A stretch of 7,411 nucleotides of DNA from the NCBI GenBank assembly GCA_023251195.1, contig JAHEZG010000171.1:1-7411 (forward strand), given 5' to 3'. Made by a program: the position numbers and the translations under genes. Under the pieces are notes generated by a model, which did no database searches, was not told the DNA's origin, and was given only the letters and a program-made list of their open reading frames with translations. The stretch's first letter is position 1, and each line of letters begins with the position of its first letter. Origin of the DNA: Chitinophagaceae bacterium (lineage in GTDB: Bacteria; Bacteroidota; Bacteroidia; Chitinophagales; UBA10324). Of this stretch, positions 1 to 5,783 are shown in pieces.

Positions 1-604
1 TTGGCATTGCTTCATCGGCAGTAATTAATCCAAATCGTAAAACATTTCGATCGCCTAATGTTTTGAAAACATTTTTTACTGCAGGATAGTTTGATTTTGA
101 GTCCCCTTTTATAAGGATAACAGGATTGTTTCCTGCAATTCGAGCATTCACCAACCAGACACCTAATTCATTCGACAAATTTTCAGTTGTGTCGACAGGT
201 ATACCTGGCTGTTCTACTTTTTTTCTATCCTCTGGACTCATGTCTAAATAACCTTTCATTCCTCCCATTGGAATTCCAATACTGCTTCCGGTTGCGAATG
301 CATTTATTTCATCAACTGAAAATTTTATATTATATGAATCCCCCATTTTTTCAATTAACGACTTACGGAAATTTTGGTTATCCAAATCAAAAAATATTCG
401 TCCATCAGGTGCGATTGAAATTACCACTTTTCCATGCTCCTGAATTGGTGCAAGGGAAGTAGAACTCGGAGTAGAAACCTGCACTGGTTCGTCGGGACGA
501 AATTGAGTAGTGAGAATAAAAAATGTAACGAGCAAAAAAGCCATGTCAACCATTGGCGTCATGTCAATGGAAACATTGCCTTTAGGCATTTTTATTTTTG
601 ACAT
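1..604 (-). CDS. exbD: ExbD/TolR-family biopolymer transporter, long Bacteroidota form, 3' end outside window
   Basis: Inner-membrane proton-channel subunit that works with ExbB to pass proton-motive force to TonB. The frame opens at ATG 604-602 and stays open to the window edge, giving 201 residues. One membrane helix near the N-terminus (about residues 17-33) carries the family motif DMTPMVDMAFL; Asp20 is the expected proton-carrying aspartate of ExbD/TolR. The rest is periplasmic, ending in the typical GDSKSNYPAVKNVFKTL and FGLIT segments at about 168-195. Classical ExbD is about 140 residues. The extra length lies roughly at 90-150 (FSVDEI, IPMGGMKGYLDM, GIPVDT) and matches, from memory, a long form common in Bacteroidota. 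It starts 9 nt after the exbB stop, with a weak AAAGG just before the ATG, so it is cotranscribed with exbB. TolR is the main alternative; the neighbours that would decide lie outside the window. Confidence 0.93.
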   Translation of the reverse strand, partial: MSKIKMPKGNVSIDMTPMVDMAFLLVTFFILTTQFRPDEPVQVSTPSSTSLAPIQEHGKVVISIAPDGRIFFDLDNQNFRKSLIEKMGDSYNIKFSVDEINAFATGSSIGIPMGGMKGYLDMSPEDRKKVEQPGIPVDTTENLSNELGVWLVNARIAGNNPVILIKGDSKSNYPAVKNVFKTLGDRNVLRFGLITADEAMP

Positions 605-613
605 CGCCTTTGT

Positions 614-1411
614 TTAGTTAAAGCGTGAATCGAAAGTATTTGTAATGCTGTATCCTGCTTCGTCAATCATGTAAGTCAACGAATCAATCTGATGCGAAAA
701 GAAATTATAAGCGATGATAGCCATTGCAGATGTGATAATACCTGTAGCTGTATTAACAAGGGCTTCAGAAATACCTACTGAAAGTGCAACAGAATCTGCA
801 GCACCTGATTGCCCCATAGCAGCGAAAGAACGAATCATACCAAATACAGTTCCAATCAAACCGGCAAGAGTACCAAGTGGTGCGATGGTAGCAATGAATG
901 GTAAATTTTGTTGCAACATTGGTAATTCGAGTGCAGTAGTTTCTTCTATTTCCTTTTGAATGGCCAATACTTTTTGCTCATGCGTTAATTCTTTATTGTT
1001 CATCATCTCGCGGTACTTACGCAATCCGTTCTTTATAACATTAGCCACTGAACCTTTTTGTCTGTCGCATTCCGCTTCTGCAGCATCAAGGTTATTTTCT
1101 GTCAAATGATATTGCACCTGACGAACAAAGTTAACCACATTGCCCTTTCCTTTTGCTTTCATTAAAGTGAGAATTCGCTCAACAGAAAAAACAATAACCA
1201 TTAATAACATTGTTAAAATAATCGGCACTAAAAATCCTCCCTTGTACATGATTCCGAGAATGCTGCCACTCTTAGGTTTTTCACGCAGCTCATCAACAAA
1301 GTTTGCTGAGTTTCCAAGAAAGAACTCGAATATGCAATACGAAACTGCAAAACAAGCTAATATTACAATTAGGGGGAAAAAAGCTGCGAGGCTATTATTT
1401 TTCTTCTGCAT
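614..1411 (-). CDS. exbB: MotA/TolQ/ExbB proton channel family protein
   Basis: Inner-membrane proton channel subunit, partner of the ExbD encoded just downstream; together they energise TonB-dependent transport across the outer membrane. The 265-residue protein has hydrophobic segments at about 9-32, 59-77, 171-195 and 211-236. The last two hold the family core: TIAPLGTLAGLIGTVFGMI at 175-193, and GISEALVNTATGIITSAMAI at 213-232. The charged stretch at about 84-165 is the cytoplasmic domain between helices. An N-terminal helix beyond the usual three is present, as is common in Bacteroidota homologues. The start ATG at 1411-1409 follows an A-rich leader with no Shine-Dalgarno sequence, and a candidate promoter lies 36 nt upstream. 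The gene is complete, ending in TAA. TolQ is the alternative name; residue patterns alone do not separate TolQ from ExbB. Confidence 0.93.
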   Translation of the reverse strand: MQKKNNSLAAFFPLIVILACFAVSYCIFEFFLGNSANFVDELREKPKSGSILGIMYKGGFLVPIILTMLLMVIVFSVERILTLMKAKGKGNVVNFVRQVQYHLTENNLDAAEAECDRQKGSVANVIKNGLRKYREMMNNKELTHEQKVLAIQKEIEETTALELPMLQQNLPFIATIAPLGTLAGLIGTVFGMIRSFAAMGQSGAADSVALSVGISEALVNTATGIITSAMAIIAYNFFSHQIDSLTYMIDEAGYSITNTFDSRFN

Positions 1412-1447
1412 GTTGTTTTATTTGAATTTGATTTTTTATGAGGTTCG

Positions 1448-1478
1448 CAAATTTAGAATTAAAATCAAGCCGTCAAAA
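1448..1478 (-). promoter_or_regulatory. Candidate Bacteroidota-type promoter for exbB-exbD
   Basis: On the minus strand TTTTG (1478-1474) is followed, after 18 nt, by TAAATTTG (1455-1448). This fits the Bacteroidota housekeeping promoter, a TTG element near -33 and TAnnTTTG near -7, with known spacing of about 17-23 nt. The -7 box ends 36 nt before the exbB ATG, leaving a leader of roughly 30 nt. It implies that exbB-exbD is transcribed independently of the nuo genes and the ATPase upstream. The call rests on motif match and position only. Confidence 0.6.
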
Positions 1479-1670
1479 CATTCTGAAAATTATTTAACAG
1501 TTGCTTTTATTTTCGGTTTAAGCGGTTATAATTTTTGGTAAATAAAGTTTATTCAATTGATGTTACAACGGCACTGTTTATTAAATTAATACTTCAGTTT
1601 TTTGTTTTTACAATTGGATGACAATTACTGATTGATGAATCCTGTTTTTTCCCTTCAGGTATTCAGAAAT
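1479..1670. other. AT-rich intergenic stretch with no recognisable gene
   Basis: Together with the exbB promoter and the left repeat array this forms the 324-nt gap between exbB and the ATPase gene. I see no convincing coding region, RNA gene or GC-rich terminator hairpin here. One isolated GTTACAAC at 1562-1569 resembles half of the repeat unit found at 1691 and 2890, but it has no partner. CCTG at 1642-1645 and CAGG at 1656-1659 could pair as a 4-bp stem, too weak to call a terminator. Confidence 0.6.
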
Positions 1671-1690
1671 TTATTTTCAATTGAAAATAA
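1671..1690. repeat. Perfect 20-bp AT-rich palindrome next to the left array
   Basis: TTATTTTCAA is followed directly by its exact reverse complement TTGAAAATAA. As RNA it would give an 8-bp stem closed by an AATT loop, but no U-tract follows on either strand, so it is not a typical intrinsic terminator. Its last three bases are the first three of the 38-bp direct repeat. It could be a protein-binding site or the outer edge of the cassette. Confidence 0.7.
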
Positions 1691-1725
1691 GTTACATGTT
1701 TGTAAGTTACAAGTTTGTAACATTT
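1688..1725. repeat. Left copy of the 38-bp direct repeat (two TTACA-N4-TGTAA units)
   Basis: This segment downstream of the ATPase stop matches 2902-2939 at 36 of 38 positions, in the same orientation. It holds two tandem 15-bp units, 1691-1705 and 1706-1720. The second, with the next C, is the palindrome GTTACAAGTTTGTAAC. The two differences from the right copy (G at 1698 and G at 1713) both fall in the N4 spacers, so all TTACA/TGTAA half-sites are intact. Confidence 0.9.
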
Positions 1726-1730
1726 TAAAA
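1717..1730 (+). repeat. Left arm of a 14-bp perfect inverted repeat
   Basis: GTAACATTTTAAAA is the exact reverse complement of 2881-2894. It overlaps the inner end of the left array and ends 5 nt before the ATPase stop codon. Confidence 0.85.
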
Positions 1731-1735
1731 TAGCT

Positions 1736-2878
1736 TCAGATTAAATTGTCTTTTTTAAAATAAACATTGTTCAGCCAGATGTGATAGACCGGGTCAAGCA
1801 GGTAAAATTCTCCGCCTTTACTATCAAGTAATTCTTTTGCAATCAACGCATCTTTAATCCGCAGTACATTGGCTGATGTTCCAAGTTCATAGCGTTTTAA
1901 AATTTCTTTTGAACTGAATTGTTTTACTTTATCAATTACCGCTTCCAGGAAATTCACCTGTGTGGTTGCTAGGTTTTCTGTAATGGTAGTAAACAAATAA
2001 TCCAGTTGCTGAATCAACGCAGTTCTGGCTTCAATGTAATTTTCCATTGAACAAATTTTACCACTTCTCAACCATGTCATCTGTGAAAGTTGCTGCACAT
2101 AGTATGGATGACACTCACAGGTGCTTATAATTTCTTTTGCAATTTTTTCATTTATCCTTTTTCCCGTATCGCTGAATCGTTTCTGAATAAATTCAATCCA
2201 GTCTTCTTCTTTTATTTTTTCAATGAAAAGAATATCGCCGAATTTATAGAACGGCATATCGGGCGATGCAAATACATTCATCATCATTGTTCGTTTGCTT
2301 CCATACAAACAATAACTGACATGCTGGTGTTTTTGCCAGTTTGCACGAAGTTGCTTTTGAAAGGCTGTTGACTCGGCAAAGAATCCGATGTTCTGAAATT
2401 CATCAATACACAAAACCAGTTTTATTTTTTTTGAAACAGCAATTCGTTCTGCGAGATTTAATATTTCATCGGGCCGTCGTTTAATTTCTTCCCAATCAAA
2501 CCCCAAAGAGAATTCGCTGTTCTGGTCGGGCGAAAAATTTACTTTGGGCAAAGCGCGTTTAAAAAATTCTTTTGTATTCCGCACCCAATCTTCCCACTTG
2601 GTGGAGGTGCTTTTAATTAATTCCTCAGCAAATATTTTCAGGAAATCTTCTTCCTTTCGCACATTGTACATATCAAGAAAACAGAACCGCAACTTCTTAT
2701 CTTTCTTAAAAGCAAGCATGGCCGCTTTCGCTACCAACGATGATTTTCCCCATCGTCGCGGCGAAATAAGAATGGTGTTGATTAACGAAGAGAAATTCTG
2801 AACAAGGTGTTTCGTTTCTTTTTCCCGATTGGCGAAATTAATTCCACCGGCCAGTTTACCGAAAATGAATGGAGTCAT
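1736..2878 (-). CDS. Archaeal-type P-loop ATPase (ATPase_2-like) with C-terminal winged helix
   Basis: A 380-residue soluble protein of the archaeal-ATPase branch of the STAND/AAA-like NTPases, common in Bacteroidota and archaea and of unknown cellular role. The N-terminus (PFIFGKLAGGINFANREKE) is the family's usual lead-in. Walker A is SPRRWGKSS at about 39-47, with Ser in place of the first Gly of the textbook motif and Lys45 kept. Walker B is KLVLCIDEF at 153-161, with Asp159 and Glu160. YGSKR at 192-196 fits the sensor region. Residues about 305-368 (FSSKEILKRYELGTSANVLRI onward to DPVYHIWL) look like a winged helix, so DNA binding is plausible. No nuclease, membrane or other effector domain is seen. 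ATG 2878-2876 is the natural start: it matches the family N-terminus and sits 17 nt after a promoter box. It is flanked by repeat arrays and is unrelated to the nuo and exb genes. Confidence 0.85.
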   Translation of the reverse strand: MTPFIFGKLAGGINFANREKETKHLVQNFSSLINTILISPRRWGKSSLVAKAAMLAFKKDKKLRFCFLDMYNVRKEEDFLKIFAEELIKSTSTKWEDWVRNTKEFFKRALPKVNFSPDQNSEFSLGFDWEEIKRRPDEILNLAERIAVSKKIKLVLCIDEFQNIGFFAESTAFQKQLRANWQKHQHVSYCLYGSKRTMMMNVFASPDMPFYKFGDILFIEKIKEEDWIEFIQKRFSDTGKRINEKIAKEIISTCECHPYYVQQLSQMTWLRSGKICSMENYIEARTALIQQLDYLFTTITENLATTQVNFLEAVIDKVKQFSSKEILKRYELGTSANVLRIKDALIAKELLDSKGGEFYLLDPVYHIWLNNVYFKKDNLI

Positions 2879-2880
2879 AT

Positions 2881-2894
2881 TTTTAAAATGTTAC
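2881..2894 (-). repeat. Right arm of the 14-bp perfect inverted repeat
   Basis: TTTTAAAATGTTAC is the exact reverse complement of 1717-1730. It lies between the ATPase start codon and the promoter box, so in RNA it would sit in the short 5' leader, while the left arm follows the stop codon. Confidence 0.85.
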
Positions 2895-2935
2895 ACAAAT
2901 GTAAGTTACATATTTGTAAGTTACAATTTTGTAAC
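2890..2935. repeat. Tandem array of three 15-bp palindromic units
   Basis: Three consecutive units of the form TTACA-N4-TGTAA-G lie at 2890-2904, 2905-2919 and 2920-2934, closed by C at 2935. The half-sites are exact in all three and only the N4 spacers differ (CAAA, TATT, ATTT). The third unit is the palindrome GTTACAATTTTGTAAC. The array is itself bounded by AAATGTTAC (2886-2894) and GTAACATTT (2931-2939), a 9-bp inverted repeat. It fills nearly all of the 61 nt between the nuoN stop and the ATPase start. Confidence 0.92.
2896..2926 (-). promoter_or_regulatory. Candidate ATPase promoter embedded in the repeat array
   Basis: On the minus strand TTG (2926-2924) is followed after 20 nt by TACATTTG (2903-2896), matching the Bacteroidota TTG / TAnnTTTG promoter. 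The -33 element lies in the third unit and the -7 box in the first. The box ends 17 nt before the ATPase ATG, so the leader would be only about a dozen nt. Any protein bound to the palindromes would cover the promoter, which suggests autoregulation. The CAAA spacer that makes the TTTG of the -7 box occurs only in this unit. Confidence 0.55.
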
Positions 2936-2939
2936 ATTT
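2902..2939. repeat. Right copy of the 38-bp direct repeat
   Basis: This segment is the partner of 1688-1725 (36 of 38 identical, same orientation). It ends at 2939, the base next to the nuoN TAG stop (2942-2940), so the cassette begins with no spacer after the respiratory operon. Confidence 0.9.
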
Positions 2940-4316
2940 CTAAATGGATGGAACAAGTCCCGGTAAAATTCCAAGAATAATAGTGGCAATGGAAAGAAGA
3001 ATCAGCAGAACAGTCTCAGTGCTTTTCAACTGAATTATAGTGTCAGTATGTGATTTTTTAAAATACGATTCAATTACCGGTTTGAAATAATAATAAATGC
3101 TGATGAATGAATTTACTACTGCCAAACAAACCAACAAAACATAACCGCCTTCAATGGCTGAAGAGAATAAATAAAATTTACCAAAGAAACCTGCTGTAAG
3201 CGGAATACCGGAAAGTGATAACATACTGATGGCTGCGATGAATGCAAGTGTTTTATTTTTTTGAGCAAGACCTGTGAAACCAATTGCTTCATCAGTTCTC
3301 GTTTGTGTTTGAATAATGTGAATGATAATGAAAGCCGACATTGATGAAAGGCCATAAGCAATGGAATAAAATAAAATGGCACTCGCGCCTATGTATGCAG
3401 GAGAAAGTAATGCAAGTAACATGTAACCTGCATGAGCAATGCTTGAATATGCAAGCATCCGTTTCAAACTTTTTTGTTGCAATGCAGTAATGTTTCCAAT
3501 GAACATGGTGATGACAGCAACAATCATAATTGCTCCGCTCCATTCAGTACTGATTGGAGCAAAACATATTTGGAACAAACGATAAAATGCTGCGAACGAT
3601 GCAATCTTTCCAACGGTTGCGAAGAATGCAGTGATGATGGTTGGTGCACCCTGATATACATCGGGAGTCCAGAAATGGAATGGCGCGGCAGCAACTTTAA
3701 AAAGCAATCCTACTAAAATCATTAACACTCCACAGATCAAAATATAATTTGTTATAGCGCTTTTCAACTTTACAAATGCAGCGATTTCTGACAAATCAAA
3801 CGAAGCCGTTGCTCCATATATTAATGCGATTCCGAAAAGTAAAAATCCGGTGGAAAAGGATCCCATCAGAAAATATTTCATGGCTGCTTCATTACTTCCG
3901 AGGTCTTTCTTTTTTAATCCGGCAAGAATGTAAAAACTAATTGATAAAATTTCCACTCCCAAAAACAACAGGAGCAGATTGGTAAATGAAACCATAACGA
4001 TTGCTCCCGCAACAGAGAAAACAATGATTGATAGTACTTCAGGAAGATGGTGGTCATCGTCACCCATAAAACGATTGTAAAAAATAATTAACACTGCTGC
4101 CAACAACATGCACACCGCACCAAATGCAACTGCATAATTATCCATCAACATCATGTGATGGAAAAAAGATTGATTTGTATTCCTTTCAAGAGAATTAAAA
4201 ACAACTGCAGCAGCCAATCCAAAAATGGAAAGCAGCGGTGTGATTTTACGGTAATTAAAAATGCTACCGAATAAATTTAAAATTCCTGTGATGGTAAGTG
4301 CGATTACTGCATTCAT
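2940..4316 (-). CDS. nuoN: NADH-quinone oxidoreductase subunit N (complex I, antiporter-like)
   Basis: A membrane-arm subunit of respiratory complex I that helps couple quinone reduction to proton pumping. The 458-residue protein is almost wholly hydrophobic, with about 13-14 helices, a normal length for Bacteroidota NuoN. The proton-path residues are visible: Glu122 in GVEILSISFYIL (helix 5 region), Lys207 in LLFKVAAAPFHFWTPDVYQG, Lys237 in FFATVGKIASF, and Lys380 in AGFFGKFYLF (helix 12 region). WTPDVYQGAPT is diagnostic of NuoN. The start ATG (4316-4314) overlaps the nuoM stop as ATGA, implying translational coupling. It is the last gene of the nuo operon; its TAG stop is followed at once by the repeat array, and no ordinary terminator is seen. 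Confidence 0.97.
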   Translation of the reverse strand: MNAVIALTITGILNLFGSIFNYRKITPLLSIFGLAAAVVFNSLERNTNQSFFHHMMLMDNYAVAFGAVCMLLAAVLIIFYNRFMGDDDHHLPEVLSIIVFSVAGAIVMVSFTNLLLLFLGVEILSISFYILAGLKKKDLGSNEAAMKYFLMGSFSTGFLLFGIALIYGATASFDLSEIAAFVKLKSAITNYILICGVLMILVGLLFKVAAAPFHFWTPDVYQGAPTIITAFFATVGKIASFAAFYRLFQICFAPISTEWSGAIMIVAVITMFIGNITALQQKSLKRMLAYSSIAHAGYMLLALLSPAYIGASAILFYSIAYGLSSMSAFIIIHIIQTQTRTDEAIGFTGLAQKNKTLAFIAAISMLSLSGIPLTAGFFGKFYLFSSAIEGGYVLLVCLAVVNSFISIYYYFKPVIESYFKKSHTDTIIQLKSTETVLLILLSIATIILGILPGLVPSI

Positions 4317-5782
4317 AATGTCGCGTTCAAAGTTGAATGGTTAGCAATCAGGTTCAACAATTTTGTTACAGCAGGAGCAGAAAGATTCAGCAACAAGTTC
4401 GGAAATATTCCCAAAACAATTATCAATGCAATCATCTTAAAACTCATAATTGTTTCCATCATGGTCATTGATGAAATACTACGGCTTGCCTCAGAAATTT
4501 CTCCGAAGAAAACATTACGGTAAAGCCGCAACATGTAAACTGCACCAAGAATTATTGTTAGTCCGGCAAACATGGCGGCATACATATTCCATTGATAAAT
4601 TCCCATCAATAATAAAAATTCACCAACGAAACCATTGGTTAGCGGCAAACCAACACTGCCCAACATCACGATGGCGAAAACCACAGCAATTTTTTTATTC
4701 TCTGATGCAATTCCACCAAACAAATCCATCAATCTGGTTCCGCTTCTTCTTTCCAACAAATCAATTAAGAAGAAAAGTGCAACTGCATTTACTCCGTGAT
4801 TGAACATTTGAATCATAGCACCTTGAATACCTTGTGTATTCATTGAAAATATTCCGGCAGCAATTAAACCAACATGTGCGAGTGATGAAAATGCAATGAG
4901 TGTTTTTAAATCGTTTTGGCGAATTGCTATCACACTGCCGTAAATAATTCCGCACACACATAAAATTATTGCAAGTGTGTTCCAATAAGCAACTGCTTCA
5001 GGTGCAATTGGTAAAACGAAACGAATCAATCCATACAATCCCATCTTCAACATAATACCTGCAAGCAACATGGTTCCTGCTGTTGGAGCAGTTGTATAAG
5101 CGGAGGGTTGCCAACTGTGAAATGGGAAAATTGGAATCTTCACTGCGAATGCTAAAAAGAATCCCCAGAAAATCAAGGTTTGTTGTGTGAGTGAAAGATT
5201 CAGTTTATAAAATTCAGAAATTTCGAAAGTATGATTACCCGGGGTTTGTAAATACAAATAGATAATTGAAACGAGCATGAATAAACTTCCTGCCAATGTG
5301 TAAATGAAAAATTTAAATGTTACAGCAATTCTGTTTTCGCCACCCCATAATCCACAAATAAAATAAATTGGGATGAGCGCAACTTCATAACTTACATAAA
5401 ATAAGAATGAATCCATTGCTGTAAATGCTCCTAACATTCCGGCCTGCATTAAAAGAACCAATGCATAAAACACACTGGAGTCCTCCGTTTCTTTTTGAAG
5501 AGAAGTGAGAATGATAAACGGAGTTAGAAAAGTGGTGAGCAATACCAATATCAAAGAGATACCATCAATTCCCACATGAAAATTTATTCCGAAAGAAGAA
5601 ATCCAGGTGTGATTGAATTCATCGAAGTAACCATTGAAGTGAAGATGAATGGCAACAATGATTGAAACCACCAACGATAAAATGGAACTCGTGAGCGCAA
5701 CATATCCCGCTGTTTTTCCTTTCAGAAATAAAACAATCACCATGAAAACAATCGGAATAATCAACAACAGTAGTGTATGCAT
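4313..5782 (-). CDS. nuoM: NADH-quinone oxidoreductase subunit M (complex I, antiporter-like)
   Basis: The second antiporter-like, proton-pumping subunit of complex I in the inner membrane. It has 489 residues, close to the family norm, and about 14 hydrophobic helices. Expected functional residues are present: Glu133 in SYEVALIPIYF (helix 5 region), Lys215 in AFAVKIPIFPFHSWQP, Lys246 in GIMLKMGLYG, and Glu388 in NGFVGEFLLL; Glu rather than Lys at this last position is characteristic of NuoM. The start ATG (5782-5780) lies one base after the nuoL stop (TGA-T-ATG) with no Shine-Dalgarno sequence, and its stop overlaps the nuoN start. Translation is probably coupled through the three genes. Nothing is broken or unusual. 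Confidence 0.98.
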   Translation of the reverse strand: MHTLLLLIIPIVFMVIVLFLKGKTAGYVALTSSILSLVVSIIVAIHLHFNGYFDEFNHTWISSFGINFHVGIDGISLILVLLTTFLTPFIILTSLQKETEDSSVFYALVLLMQAGMLGAFTAMDSFLFYVSYEVALIPIYFICGLWGGENRIAVTFKFFIYTLAGSLFMLVSIIYLYLQTPGNHTFEISEFYKLNLSLTQQTLIFWGFFLAFAVKIPIFPFHSWQPSAYTTAPTAGTMLLAGIMLKMGLYGLIRFVLPIAPEAVAYWNTLAIILCVCGIIYGSVIAIRQNDLKTLIAFSSLAHVGLIAAGIFSMNTQGIQGAMIQMFNHGVNAVALFFLIDLLERRSGTRLMDLFGGIASENKKIAVVFAIVMLGSVGLPLTNGFVGEFLLLMGIYQWNMYAAMFAGLTIILGAVYMLRLYRNVFFGEISEASRSISSMTMMETIMSFKMIALIIVLGIFPNLLLNLSAPAVTKLLNLIANHSTLNATL

Positions 5783-5783
5783 A

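Larger units (their letters stand above)
1688..2939. mobile_element. Putative repeat-bounded ATPase cassette, about 1.25 kb
   Basis: Seen directly: the ATPase gene is enclosed by 38-bp direct repeats (1688-1725 and 2902-2939, two mismatches) and, just inside, by a perfect 14-bp inverted repeat (1717-1730 and 2881-2894). Corresponding positions of the direct repeats are 1214 bp apart. Recombination between them would delete the gene and leave one array directly after nuoN. The element lies between two housekeeping operons, touching neither coding sequence. No transposase, integrase or short target duplication is visible, so any movement would need enzymes supplied from elsewhere or homologous recombination between repeats. 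A fixed gene with operator arrays at both ends remains possible. Confidence 0.4.

Noticed and set aside
187..462. Plus-strand open frame of 91 codons
   Set aside because: It lies entirely antisense to exbD, and its product shows no family motif or domain.
1140..1541. Plus-strand open frame of 133 codons running from exbB into the intergenic region
   Set aside because: Its first two thirds are antisense to exbB, it covers the exbB promoter, and the predicted protein has no recognisable motif.
1562..1569. GTTACAAC as a third, degenerate copy of the repeat unit
   Set aside because: Only half of one palindrome matches and no second half-site follows; a match this short is easily chance in AT-rich DNA.
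1671..1690. Intrinsic terminator for the ATPase gene
   Set aside because: The stem is wholly A/T-dominated apart from one G:C pair, and no run of T follows on either strand.
2890..2935. BirA or CRP/FNR operator as the full explanation of the array
   Set aside because: BirA sites pair TTGTAAC with GTTACAA across a wide spacer, the reverse of the order here. A CRP/FNR-like 5-N4-5 layout is possible for single units, but it would not explain the matching 38-bp copy beyond the ATPase stop codon.
1688..2939. CRISPR array
   Set aside because: The repeats are 15-bp units in direct tandem with no unique spacers of about 30 bp, and no cas gene is nearby.
4450..4803. Plus-strand open frame of 117 codons inside nuoM
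   Set aside because: It is antisense to a fully conserved nuoM and shows no family signature.
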